Below are positions 1 through 12,200 of a stretch of 64,000 nucleotides of DNA, in pieces. The position numbers and the translations under genes are program-made. Source of the stretch: Chaunax sp. Z400 (lineage: Eukaryota; Chordata; Actinopteri; Lophiiformes; Chaunacidae); assembly GCA_037577475.1 (NCBI GenBank), contig CM075187.1, positions 23,776,810 through 23,840,809 of the forward strand, written 5' to 3'. Position 1 is the stretch's first letter. Each line of letters starts with the position of its first letter. The notes under the pieces are model-generated. The model had not been told where the DNA came from, did not search any database, and saw nothing but the letters and a program-made list of their open reading frames with translations.

Positions 1-15
1 TTACCACTTCTTCAG

Positions 16-138
16 GTTGAGGACTTGAAGTGGGAGCTGGAGCAGAGGCAGAGGGAGATTGAGGCTCAGAAGCAGCAGCTGGAGATGATGGAACAGTGTC
101 ACCACAGGGAGCTGGAAGACCTACAGAGAGCTCTGCAG
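16..138 (+). CDS. golga3: golga3 coding exon (41 codons, coiled coil)
   Basis: The acceptor TTCTTCAG ends at 15. The open frame starts VEDLKWELEQRQREIE and ends at CAG 136-138. No GT donor fits. The next exon continues at phase 0, so the donor appears to be GC (CAG|GCAAGC). Confidence 0.82.
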
Positions 139-1476
139 GCAAGCATTCATTTGATTGTAAAATATGGACACAACACTCCCAAGGATGTCTTGCTACTTAC
201 CTAGGTGTAATAAAGAAATAACGTGTTGCCGTATTTGCAACGTTAACAGTTTATGTCTATAGAGAGACAAAGTATGAAGCAAACATTGTAGTTATTTTTT
301 AAAGGTTTTATAACTAACAAAGATTACTCTTGTTCTCAGAACATCAAGGTGGAGCTGGAGTTGGTGCAGGAGGAGCTGAGCAGCACCAGGAAGGACAAGT
401 TTATGCTGCAGGCCAAAGTGGGTGAGCTGAGGAACAGTATGAAGACAGTCCTGCTGCAGAACCAGCAACTCAAACAGGACCTCAAACAGAGCCGCATTAG
501 GAGGGTAAGGTGCCTTATTTTTTCTCAGTGAAAAGTTGTCTCAGTTACCTTTAACTTTTGAGGAAACTACTAAATATTTGCACCAGTTTAGATACCATTT
601 GCGTTTGCTTATTTGCCATCATTTACTCCAACAATGAGCCGGTATCAGCATGTAACATGGGCCCACTCACATACTGGTCAGGCTCTAGTGTGAAGTTATT
701 TATGTGTCTTACATATTTTTTTAATATTACCCAAAAAATATCAGCTATCATCAAGAAAAAAAGAACATTTTCAGTGAGTTAATTCAAAAAGAGTATCTGT
801 CATTTTTTATGTTCTCATAGACAGCAGTGAGAACTGGCTGCCTTTTACACCTATTCATTTGTATGAGTAATTCTTTCTAAGCCCCCACTCTCTCTGTAGA
901 AAAGGTTAGAGGCTGATATAGTAAATAAAAAGCCAAATAAGAAATGCCTGCTGAGAATAAATGACTAAATATATCCTTTTAATACTGGTTTTATTGGAGC
1001 AGCAGCGCATGGAGCTGAAGAGTGAAGGGAACCCATCCAACCCAGTGACGCCAGTAAAGATCCCTGACTGCCCAGTGCCCGCATCCCTGCTAGATGAGTT
1101 GCTGAAGCCGTCAACGTCTGTCAGCAAGGAGCCCCTCAACAACCTGCACAATTGTCTACGGCAGCTTAAGTAAGCCTGTTGTTCTCACCAAATGACGTGG
1201 TTGAAATTATTGACATACCTAAATGAAGCTTTTCTTGTGTCGTGCTAAGCAGCATGTAATTCTTTTTCCTTTTTTCGCCTCAGGGAGGAGATGGACAGCC
1301 TCCAAAGACAGATGGAGGAACACACAGTAACAGTACATGAGTCAATAAGCTCATGGACAAACACAGAGGAGGAGCTGGCTCAACTGGAGCTTCAAAACAA
1401 CATCTCCAAAACATCAGTCTCGCTAAACAACATGGTGGTGGAAAATAACAACGATGCAGAACCGCAGCAATCATAA
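16..1476 (+). CDS. golga3: golgin subfamily A member 3 (golgin-160), C-terminal exons
   Basis: Four coding exons (16-138, 340-504, about 1003-1169, 1284-1476) join in frame and end at TAA 1474-1476; the 5' part of the gene lies left of the window. The first two exons encode a Glu/Gln/Leu-rich coiled coil. The third holds the diagnostic stretch KIPDCPVPASLLDELLKP, and the fourth holds EEMDSLQRQMEEHTVTVHES, both as remembered from the vertebrate GOLGA3 C-terminus. Golgin-160 is a peripheral Golgi membrane coiled-coil protein acting in Golgi positioning and trafficking. About 175 C-terminal residues are visible of a protein of roughly 1,500. The final ~25 residues, rich in Asn and Ser, are not ones I recognise as conserved. 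The next gene downstream is ankle2, the same neighbour as in human, which supports the call. The exact start of the third exon is uncertain because CAG is repeated at the acceptor. Confidence 0.9.
139..339 (+). other. golga3: golga3 intron, probable GC-AG type
   Basis: The intron starts GCAAGC at 139 and ends TTCTCAG at 339. Joining at these points gives ALQ|NIKVEL in frame. A GT-starting alternative near 157 would add residues of no coiled-coil character. Confidence 0.65.
340..504 (+). CDS. golga3: golga3 coding exon (55 codons, coiled coil)
   Basis: It encodes NIKVELELVQEELSST through LKQDLKQSRIRR. The donor is AGG|GTAAGG at 505, phase 0. The heptad pattern of Leu/Val/Met is consistent with a golgin coiled coil. 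Confidence 0.88.
505..1002 (+). other. golga3: golga3 intron
   Basis: A 498 bp AT-rich intron, GTAAGG to GAGCAG. Nothing else was recognised in it. Whether a tiny exon is hidden here cannot be excluded. Confidence 0.6.
1003..1169 (+). CDS. golga3: golga3 coding exon (KIPDCPVPASLL signature)
   Basis: The frame contains NPVTPVKIPDCPVPASLL and NNLHNCLRQLK and ends at phase 2 before GTAAGC at 1170. The acceptor lies in a repeated CAGCAG, so the start could move by 3 bases. Confidence 0.88.
1284..1476 (+). CDS. golga3: golga3 terminal coding exon with stop
   Basis: The acceptor GCCTCAG ends at 1283. The first base completes a Lys codon, then EEMDSLQRQMEEHTVTVHES follows. The stop codon TAA is at 1474-1476. 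Confidence 0.9.
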
Positions 1477-3300
1477 CTGAAGAACTTTTCTCAGGCCAAT
1501 AGAGGGAGAGTGGAGCTTTATCCACAAAGGCACATCTGGCCCCTTTTTCCTTGTCTTTTTTATTAACAATCGCTGCCAACATTTGGCATTCTCCCATCAG
1601 CACGGAAGTGCTTTCGCAGAGTAATACATTATATACTATAGCTTTATTCTTTCCTCTTTATTTGACAGTTGTTTATTTTTGTTATGCTATTTTCCCATGT
1701 ATTTATTTAGAGTTTGAAATTACAACATACCTGACAGATCTCCAAGAAGATCCCCCATTTTCAGCTTCATTATCACAGCTAAAAATCTGGTCTAGTTTTT
1801 AAACTGATCTGTTGGGCCAGTTTTCCCTTGTTTAGTCAGCAGTTTTCTTCACTAAAAAAGGATTTAGTCATCCTCCTCCTTGTAATATAACATAAGTGGC
1901 TTTAATGCTGCTTCATAATGGCTGACATTATTAAACAGACAGCGCAAACAGACAGTGCACAAGTGTGCACAGAGTGGCTATGAACTGTTCTTCCATTTCT
2001 TTGTGCCTGTGTACGAGTGAGGTTGATCATCTATGGTTTAACTGAAGTGGTTACACATCCACATGGCTTCCAACCAGTTTTTGATGAAGCATCACCACTC
2101 CTTTTCATGAAGTGAAGTCATGCACAATTGTGGTCAGTTTTTTTTCTATTGCCTCTTGTTAAAATGCAGTGTTTTCTTCTTTTCTTTTTTCTTTTTTTAC
2201 ATTTGTTGTAACCATATCAACTTGGGTTCTTAAACTCTAAAAAAACAACAACATTAATCTCAGTTATGTATGGATGTGTATAGTCTAGCATGGACTGGAG
2301 TAATTTGTATGCAAAAAAAAGCCTTAAGCAATCTTTAATATGCTGTAAAGGACTAAGTTGGTTAAACTAAGTTGGTTTAAATGAGTGTATTTCTGCTTAG
2401 GGTTTGTTCAAGCTGTAATATGTAATGTATATGTGTGAAAATCCTTACTGAAGAATGGTTTATTGTAAAATAAGTGGTTTACTGTAAAATAAGTAGGTTA
2501 CATCAGCTGACATTGCACACTGGGTAATTAAGACTGAACAGAGAGGGAAGGTTGTAAGATGAAGCAGAACTCTTCTAACAGCAGGTGCAGTCAGATGTGT
2601 TCATCTTCTGTTACATTTGGTACATAACTGTATTTACAAAAAAAAGACTACCCCTCAGTCAGATGTTATACTTGTTTTATGGCTGTTTCTTGGGTAAGGG
2701 GATAAGTTAATTGTTTCCAGAGGTTAATATATAAATCTACTTCCTTTTTGTATGATTATAAAGTCAACATATTTGTTAAAGGATAAAATGAAATACAAGG
2801 TATCAAATACAAATCATATTCAATAATCTGGTAGAGCTGCTCTAAAAGTTCAGTGTTGGATTTAATATAATGGCATATGAGCTTTCTGAATGCAATTATG
2901 CTGCAATTGCTGCGTCGGTTTTCATTCCCACATGAGGAAACTATTGAACACCATTGTATGCTTATGAATTTATGAATGGACTACATTGTTCAAGGAGAAT
3001 GCTTTTTGAGGCAAATATCAAAATATTAATATACTGTACTTAAAAAATATATTTTGGGCTGTATCTTCCAAACTACCTTTCACTGTAACGCAAGACAGTG
3101 TGTATTATTGGCTAGGGCACCTGCGCTCAAAGCATAACCCCCGCTGTTATCTGTTTTTAAACATTGGAATTGATTTATTCCTATGTTTTAACATTTGTGT
3201 TGGGAGATGTGACTGTATTCATCATAAAATTGCACTATTCGTCTGTAATTAGTGTTTGTGCTTATTCAGAAAATGTTGTTTACAAAGACTTAATAATTAT
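1477..3300 (+). other. golga3: golga3 3' untranslated and downstream region
   Basis: An AT-rich stretch with no credible coding exon. I found no clean AATAAA before 3300; ATTAAA near 1929 is one possible weak poly(A) signal. The 3' UTR end is therefore not placed. Nothing else was recognised. Confidence 0.4.
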
Positions 3301-4540
3301 GTCTCGAGGTCTGTCTGGTCTGCACACCTTTACGACGTTATTTTGTTCAGGCACTATGTTAGACGGAACCAGGTCCTCGCTCTGCATTTTGAAACAGTCG
3401 CGGTGAGAAGACACCCATAGATATAGGAAGACACCTAGCAACAAAGCCGGGGAGAGAGAGGAGGAGGAGGTGGGCATTGCATTATTATAATGAGAATATT
3501 TACACGATTAACTTTGGTATATGTTTACATCTACTTGCACGGTAAGAATAAAAGTGTGTTCTTTTAGTACCTGTCAATGTATACTGTTACTAATTGGTGG
3601 CATGTGTGATTAGCTTTTTTCCTTGCTAAGTGGCTAATGACTGTTAGCATACTTGTCAAACTCATCCTCTAAGAATTGTCGCATAGTAAATGTTACTTTA
3701 ATTTTCTTAGCTTCTATCTTCTACGGATAAACATCCATACACGTTAGGTAACTCGTCTCGTTTGCATATGGTATGAACGTGTTGAGACGCGTCATGTCTT
3801 GCTGTTGGTTTGCCTAAGTTGGCCTGCATATAAATAGGATTGAGTCAACGCGAATATTCTTTAGCACGGTGTTTATACCAATACGACATTTCCACCAGTT
3901 AGTCATTTTTATTCATTTTAAATAGGTCAGTGTGTCGTTAACCAGATAAACCTCGACACGAGTTTTACTTTATTATTTCCTGGGACTAGTCCCGTCTGTT
4001 ATACGAAAGCGCGATGCTGCGTTCAAATTCAAGGGAAATAACGTAACATCAATCACAAATTTTATAATTTCTATCATGGAACAGTTTTGCGAAAATAAAA
4101 CCCATTGTCATGGCAAGGCTAAACAACTTTCCGTCAGGTGAACTGCTTTTGTTGCGATATATATATTTTAAAACTAAATGTTAAAAACTAATTTGACAGG
4201 TAACTTGTTACTTCGTAAAAATACAAACCAGCTGCAAAAGTTACCCTCAAGGACCAGAAAGTTGTTTTGAGTGATACTTGATGAGATAGTTGCCATTGCC
4301 AAAAATAAATGGCCATGATACAAAAATCGCCGTAGTGTAGAGGGAGTTCAGCGGTGATGTTTTTCACTATACGCTCACAGTCTGACGTAATGTATCTTGT
4401 GAATTATCTAATTTAACGATTTTTAGTATTTTAGAGAGAAATTTGATAATCCCCTTTATTTTAGCCGCCGCCCGTCACCTTCGAGTAGTTCATCTATGAG
4501 TTTTCCCACAGGTCGAGAATGCAGCGTGCGCCCTCCCTTA
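3301..4540. other. spacer between golga3 and ankle2
   Basis: It holds a short open stretch at 3490-3541 that starts ATG, is rich in hydrophobic residues and ends at a GGTAAG donor. That stretch would be out of frame with the ankle2 start at 5743. The rest is AT-rich and shows nothing I recognise. Confidence 0.35.
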
Positions 4541-4544
4541 GAAC

Positions 4545-4556
4545 TGAGCATGCGCA
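4545..4556 (+). promoter_or_regulatory. ankle2: NRF1-like site in candidate ankle2 promoter
   Basis: TGAGCATGCGCA differs at one base from the NRF1 consensus core TGCGCATGCGCA. It lies about 125 bp upstream of a strong splice donor at 4683, as expected for a promoter feeding a leader exon. NRF1 sites are common in CpG-type housekeeping promoters. Binding here is inference. Confidence 0.45.
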
Positions 4557-4599
4557 AAACACGTTGTAAACAATGAGACTATTCCAGACTGTCCCTAGC

Positions 4600-4682
4600 T
4601 TTGTGTCTATCTAACAGTTTATCTTACAAAACTAACAACGAATTTCCATAGCTCTGCGTGTATTAAATGAAAATGTTCCTTG
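4600..4682 (+). other. ankle2: candidate noncoding leader exon of ankle2
   Basis: The donor TTG|GTAAGTA at 4683 is close to consensus. The ankle2 start exon needs an upstream partner, because an acceptor (TTGTAG) sits 10 bases before its ATG. The transcription start is a guess. If joined to 5733, the ATG at 4673 opens an 11-codon frame that stops at 5756-5758, overlapping the main start. Confidence 0.35.
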
Positions 4683-5732
4683 GTAAGTATAGGAGCACAT
4701 TTGTTACCAGATGTCATCACGTACACTTGGATTTTAATGGCATCATCACCTCGAAGACGTATCAAATTTGTTACGTTACAGCCTGAAAACCCACCTCGAA
4801 TGACATACTTGGGCGTGACAGCATGCGATTGAACCGACGAATAGTGGTGTAATTTAAACAGTTTTCTATCATTTGTAATCCTTAATGTTCCAGCGCCAAC
4901 TGCGTTCTCTACTCGGTATGGATTTTTATTTGAGCAGTTCCCTCATGCTAGCGTTGTCAGGCACTATCCCCGGCTGCTAAAGCTTGTTGGTTAGCGAGCT
5001 AGCCAGCATCTGCTAGTCCCACATTAATGTGAGTTCTGATAAAATGTAACGTGTTGCGTTAGTGTATTACAGGAATTTATCATTCTAAAATTCTTTGTAG
5101 CCTTTGAGCAGACACGAGTTATGTAAAATACTTGTGTAGCCTACTTGGAAATACTTGGCACTTGAAGGAAGTGGTTTACTTTTTGGTCAAATCAGTATGT
5201 ATTAAATTTTACAGTGCGTGGTAGCTTGTTGTATAAAAATGATGGATGGTATTTAATATTTGTGAACACAACGCGATTGCAGCTTGTTGGTTTGCTAATT
5301 TGGGGGGAAATAGTTGAAGGTAAAAACCTGCTAAACTCACTTTTTCATGTGATTTAGAGTTTCAGTATATTTGTTCATATGCTATTTTTATTTTTATGGG
5401 TGATGACCAATAATTAAAATGAATACTTTTTTGAATATATGGTGATGGATTGTTGGAAAACATCAAAACCAGAAGACCTTCTGATATTCACAAGTTTCAA
5501 TGACATTTATAGTGATATAAGTAGTATATAACTACTGTAATTACTGTAACTAATTTTTATTTTTTACTGAGGAAATTTTACCTAGTAACTGTATTCAAGT
5601 ATTAATTGAAATAGCGAAAAGTAATATATAAAAAAAATCTGGACTGTGTCAGATATCCCTACATTGACCAATTGACATTGGTATTTGACTGTTGGTCAAT
5701 CTAGCTGAAGTGTATTGTGGGCTGTGTTGTAG
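4683..5732 (+). other. ankle2: ankle2 5' region, candidate leader intron
   Basis: An AT-rich sequence bounded by a strong GTAAGT donor and the TTGTAG acceptor. It has no exon that could supply the N-terminal membrane anchor known from human ANKLE2. Nothing else was recognised. Confidence 0.35.
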
Positions 5733-5742
5733 GAGCTGAAGC

Positions 5743-6244
5743 ATGGAGGCAGTTCTGAGCAGGCTGAGGGGACTAAGTGCTGATGAACTGCGTGAGGAGT
5801 TTGCCCGAGCAGACGTCAAGTGTGGCCCTATCACAGCTACCACCAGAGCCATCTTTGAGAGGAAGTTAGCCCGAGTTCTGGCTGGGCCAGAGAGCAGTGC
5901 CGCTGAAACGGACAACAGCTCTTCAGCAGGTGTTTCGGGCAATGCGACTTCTGTTGCAGATCATGCCAAATCTGTGTCATGTGCCACCTTAGCAGTTGCA
6001 CCCACCAGTGCTGCAACAGGCAGCAACCCCACTGAGACTGCCAGCGAAGAGTTGGACTTTGGCTATGGTGTGGGTCTCAACCCTCCAGAGGAAGAGGAGA
6101 TCTCAGTAAAGATGACCTCAAACAGCTCTGCTGAAAGCAGTAACTCTCAATGGAAAACAGACACCCCCTCAAAGCCGGCACAAGTGTCTCCAACCTTTTA
6201 TTATGGAGTATGTCCACTGTGGGATGAAGTTTTGGCTAGGAATG
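5743..6244 (+). CDS. ankle2: ankle2 coding exon 1 (LEM domain)
   Basis: Starts MEAVLSRLRGLSADELREEF, the LEM fold, and ends YYGVCPLWDEVLARN plus one base. The donor is GTAAGA at 6245. The exon begins at 5733 with 10 noncoding bases. Confidence 0.92.
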
Positions 6245-9200
6245 GTAAGAGATTCATCTTGTTACTTGGTTTGGTGTCACACTTCAGTGTTACAAATTAA
6301 GAGTTTGCAGAGGTTAATTTGAATTCAGAATTACTTGTCAGGTGGTCTTAAAGTCTAGATGAGTGTAGATAAAATACTTTAAACCATGACTAGACCTCAT
6401 GTATTTGTAAATCTAACGTAATTTCACACAGTCTGAATTTATTCAGATAAAGAGAAGTACACAGTATAATGGTCATTAGTCTGAGCATAAACATCTAATA
6501 AATTAATTGCCTGTGTAGCAGTTTTAAAATGGAAAAAGTGCTCAGGGTACCATTGTTTTGTTTTTGGGTTTTTTTTCTATTTTCTCATGTATCTAGCCAC
6601 AAAGAGGTGCACTCTCTCCCCATGCAGGGTTTCTCGTACCATTATACAGGCCTGGTGGCCCGCCAGGCCAATGAGACCCCCTGCCAGGCCAAAAAAAAAA
6701 CTTTTTTATATGCCCAATATTGTCAAATATTCATTCATTCGAAAATAATTGTTTGCGTTTGGGACCCTCTGTGCTGTGCTGTTCTAAAAAAGCGCTGTGT
6801 TGGGGTGGGTCGAGTGAATGATCTTGTCCTTACTCGTCGTGACTCTTCGTTCAACATTGTGGTTCTCTGATTAGGTCAACAAACCGGATGGGTAGCTGAA
6901 CCCACCTTAACGTGACACAGGTAGTTTAATGACCTTCTTCTTCAGACATCAGCTGACTAATAGCTCCTGTGCAGTTGCGATGTTACACAGTGGTGTCCCT
7001 ATATATTTTTATTTTCATTGTAGGATTAAGTTAGTGGATGTGCTAACACTTACATATAAATATCAACTGACCCTGTGTTTACTGTCTGCACTGACATAGA
7101 CTAAAATGTAAAGAAGACTGAAGCAGTCATAGCTCAGGTTTGGAAAGGGAAGTGAAACAGGACATTATGAGACAGATAGAAAGAGAGAAGGTGATGAAGA
7201 TGATGAGTTTGTTAAACACAAACTAGCCTGATCACATTGAAACAATGGAATTTATGTTCTTTGGTCATTACAGTGGAACCTACAGGCTCAATATAACAAC
7301 AACACAAACCTACCACATAATTATAGAGTCATAATATATTATTATTGTCTGACTATATTATTATTTAACACATCTTATGTTTATGTACTGTTTGAGACAC
7401 ATAATTAAAATCCAAAATGAAGCAAACTCAAACACAAAGCTGAAATAAATGAGCTTTAAATAATTTCACTTAATTATTTGGGGCATGCCCCAAGCCCAAC
7501 TAGCAAGCTCGGTTTTTGGACCTTGGTATGGTCACGATGTGTTTCTGTTATTTGCTGTAACTTCCTCCAGTTAAGCTAAGTGTGGTAGTGTGTAATAAAT
7601 GCAGTTTATTGAGTCATCCTCTCCTTGTAATCACTTTGTTTTAAGTGTTTTACATGGAAATAAATAACCCACAATTTGGTGCTCGCATATAGTCTCTATT
7701 GGCTCTTGCCACCGGGCCACTGCCACAGGTCATTATTTAAGAAAAAATATATACAGTAACTAATAGCTAGAGACAAATAATTTGAATGATTCCTTTTGAG
7801 TTGTACCATGAATTTCGCATCTGGTGTTTGATGTCAATTTAAATGATAATTTTGCAAGTCTTGAAAGTTCTGATTTTTAAAAAGATGTTGAAGTATAAGA
7901 CTGTGAAAATGTGTAATTAGAAAGACCAAACACCAAAAGTAACATGAAAGTGCCATCGTCTCCTTGTAACACTTGGAATAAACCATGACCGAAACCTTCC
8001 AGAGCCGGTCCAGCATGCTACCAGGCTTACGGAACAGACTACTCCTTTCACATAGTTGCAGCTCTTTACTTGGCCAGATTTTGTACTGATTTTTGACCCC
8101 CTTTAATACTGTTTCTGTGAGAAGTTTCACACAAAAGCAAATGGTACTTTATACATGTATCCAAACTACATCTTTCTTGACTTGCAAAAGTTTTTGTAAA
8201 TTGAACATCATATGCGTAAATCAGGGCACAACTCAAACGGAATCAAAAAGTATTTCTCTTGATAGATATATCAATTTAACCTCAAACAACAATGTGTAAA
8301 TTCTTTATTGTTTTGTATTGTTTCACAGCGCGACGTCTGTGAAAGCCATTTCCTGAATAGGTTTAACTTTTTGCTTTATGCTGCCTTGGGGTTAAAGTCC
8401 ACTTTTAAGCCATTATCATGTTTGTTTTTTTTATTCACGAACTCCTCCAATTTCCACAGTTTCTGTATTTGTTAAGGAGAGCAAATACTTTCAAGGTCCA
8501 GTTAAAAAGAAGCAATTGATTTTTTAAAAATCAGGTGCTCACCATGTAGAATAAGAGAAAAAAAAACTGATTCAGAGTGTTTTTGTTTGTAGACAGAGCG
8601 CTTGTGTACACAGATCAGAAAGATGCCCTTCAAGCAGTAAAGACGATGAAGGGAGCCCGCTTCAAAGCATTTCCCAACCGTGAGGATGCTGAGAAGTTTG
8701 CTAAAGGAATCTGTGACTATTTCCCCTCTCCCAACAAATCAACACCCTGTGTGTCTCCTGTCAAACCAGGCCTGGTCCTTAGTAAGGGTAAGTAGCTTTG
8801 ATGTGTGAGACTTCTTTGTGAAAAGCACCTCATCAAACTTGATTATTATTTGAAGTTGACAGCCTATGCCTGTCCTGTACTTTGTTCTCCCTCTCCGCAT
8901 TAGACAACATGGAGGTTGATACCGTCAACCGGGAGCGGGCCAACAGTTTCAAGAGCCCACGCACACAGGACCTGACCGCCAAACTGAGGAAAGCTGTGGA
9001 GAAGGGTAATGAGGTGGACTTCAAGGAACTGGTGTGGAAAAACCCACGCTATCTCATCGGCTCAGGAGATAATCCCACGATTGTGCAAGTGAGGACAAGT
9101 TAATTTCATTGTGTACTCTTGTGTTTTTATTTCAGCTTGCTGAGCCAGTTTCCTAAATATAAGCTACATAAAACCAGTATCCTCAGTAAGAGACAACATT

Positions 9201-12200
9201 GTTTGAACTTTCATTTGTACTGTTATGGTTTCTTCAGCTCTTTGCTATTAATAGACATGTATAGTCTCATTTGGAACTTTGCCATTTGCTGATTCATAAA
9301 CATCGTTTCTACATCAGTGCCAACCCTACAGCAAATTTCCAAGCTCATAGTTGATGAGGGGAAGTCAGAAATATGACCTAGTTTATAAATGCGTCATGTC
9401 AGTTTAAAGATTAGGTCATGATGAGTGATGTGTGCGTGTTAGTGTTTCTTAAAGCTATACTGTGTAGAGTTTGTCAGCTGCTGTTTGTAAATGCACCACT
9501 TAAAGGTGCAATAACACAGAAAGATAGGCGAGTCTGACTTCCATGTCATAACTAACCCAAAGCATCGGTATTTGACGGCCTGTGAATGAGATGTAACATT
9601 CAACAACCTTTTTCCAAAATCATTCATGCCCAGAAACGCCCCAGTCAGAAAATAAGAAAAATACAGGATCTCTGCAGATACAGACATAGACACACAGTTC
9701 TAGTGGGTCACAAGTGATGACAGAGAGGGATTATTTATGTTTAGAGTTTATACATTTTTTAGGAAAATTTAAAATTTGAAACATTATTGAGTTATCTTTA
9801 TAACTTGGTATTTTAAACCTGCATTTGATACTATCTTATTACAAAAGATTGTTTTTAGGCTCTTTTGCCAAAAAATACATTAAATGTTTGGTGATAAATC
9901 TATAACTAAGCACATGCAGTTACGGTCAGATTTTCCCTCAGGGACAATAAAAGTTTATCTTATCTTATCTTATCTTATTCTGCTTTTGGGCAAAATAAAG
10001 CATCCCAGCCTGTTTATAGGTGGTTAAAGAGGATTATGTCCTGACCTATATTGTTGTTCCATTGTTTTGTTCAGGAGGGCTGCCGGTACAATGTAATGCA
10101 TGTGGCTGCCAAAGAAAACCAGGGGGGAATCGCACAATTGCTGCTGGACACCTTGGAAGACCCAGAGTTTATGCGCTTCATGTACCCAGATGACCAGGAA
10201 GCTATGCTGCAGAAACGTATCCGTTACATTGTAGATCTTTACCTCAACACTCCAGATAAGGCTGTATGTTCTTTCACCTTACCAGCTGATCCACATTCAA
10301 TCAGATCATTTCAAAAGTAGTTAATAGGCTGCACTCCTATTTCAACTTACTGTTTCTATGTTCCAGGGTTATGAAACACCACTCCACTTTGCCTGTAAGT
10401 TTGGATGCCCAGACGTGGTCAATGTCCTGTGCTCACATCCTGACATCAATAAGAACATTAAGAACAAGGATGGCCAGAAGCCTTGTGATGTAAGGAGTTT
10501 TATTTTTTTAATGCCTCCTTGTTTGAGGCATTATGTTTTCGTTTGTCTGTTCTTCAGTATGTTTCTTCAAATGTAGCACAAATATCCGTTTGGGCTCAAG
10601 GATGAACTGTTTAGAATTTGATGGTCAGAATCCAAGGTGACTGACCTCACAAAATACATTTTTGCCCATTATACGCCAATTTTGACAAAATGTCACACAA
10701 ATGTCCAATAGGATAAAATGATGAAGTGATGCCATTTCAGGGTTCTACAGTAAGGATTGCCCACTTGTCCGGGGCAAGTAAGAGCTACATCAACCAAGTA
10801 AATCTACCTACTAATAGCCCAATCAGGCAAGTGGTAAAAAAGAAATAAACAACTAGTTTTTCTGGAGCTGATGATGGAGGAAGCTAAGGCGTGAGTCAAC
10901 TTAAAACCTTATCTCAGAGTTGCACATGCACAGTGCAGATCGGTATCGGTATATCTATTGCACACATTACTGCCAGTTTGAAAGTGAGTAGATGAAATTA
11001 AACAGATGCAGTTAACTGTAGCCTCCAATACTATTTTGCAACCGTTAATAAATAAAACAATTTTTATAGGGGCAAGCAAAAAATTATTTCAGCAAAGTAC
11101 ATTTTTGACCCACTTGCCAGGGGGAAAAAAACCATCAAACGTAAACACAGTGGGGCTATTATTCAAAGTCAGGGAGATTTTGACCATATTTTATATTTGG
11201 TCAGACACTGAATTGGTGACACTACTCTTTGGTACTCATGCAGGGTTTCTCGTACCATTATACAGGCCTGGTGGCCCGCCAGGCCAATGAGACCCCCCGC
11301 CAGGCCAAAAAAACTCTTTTTTTATATGCCCAATATTGTCAAATATTCATTCATTCGAAAATAATTGTTTGCGTTTGGGACCCTCTTTGCTGTGCTGTGC
11401 TGTTCTAAAAAAGCGCTGTGTTGGGGTGGGTCGAGTGAATAATCTTGTCCTTACTCGTCGTGACTCTTCGTTCAACATTGTGGTTCTCTGATTAGGTCAA
11501 CAAACCGGATGGGTAGCTGAACCCACCTTAACGTGACACAGGTAGTTTAATGACCTTCTTCTTCAGACATCAGCTGACTAATAGCTCCTGTGCAGTTGCG
11601 ATGTTACACAGTGGTGTCCCTATATATTTTTATTTTCATTGTAGGATTAAGTTAGTGGATGTGCTAACACTTACATATAAATATCAACTGACCCTGTGTT
11701 TACTGTCTGCACTGACATAGACTAAAATGTAAAGAAGACTGAAGCAGTCATAGCTCAGGTTTGGAAAGGGAAGTGAAACAGGACATTATGAGACAGATAG
11801 AAAGAGAGAAGGTGATGAAGATGATGAGTTTGTTAAACACAAACTAGCCTGATCACATTGAAACAATGGAATTTATGTTCTTTGGTCATTACAGTGGAAC
11901 CTACAGGCTCAATATAGCAACAACACAAACCTACCACATAATTATAGAGTCATAATATATTATTATTGTCTGACTATATTATTATTTAACACATCTTATG
12001 TTTATGTACTGTTTGAGACACATAATTAAAATCCAAAATGATGCAAACTCAAACACAAAGCTGAAATAAATGAGCTTTAAATAATTTCACTTAATTATTT
12101 GGGGCATGCCCCAAGCCCAACTAGCAAGCTCGGTTTTTGGACCTTGGTATGGTCACGATGTGTTTCTGTTATTTGCTGTAACTTCCTCCAGTTAAGCTAA

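Noticed and set aside
3490..3541. Hydrophobic ATG frame with a splice donor, as the missing ankle2 anchor exon
   Set aside because: Its splice phase leaves one base, while joining to the ankle2 frame needs two, at every nearby acceptor.
11006..11290. Protein-coding gene in repeat block A
   Set aside because: The frame has no recognised homology and its end differs between the two copies because it runs into different sequence.
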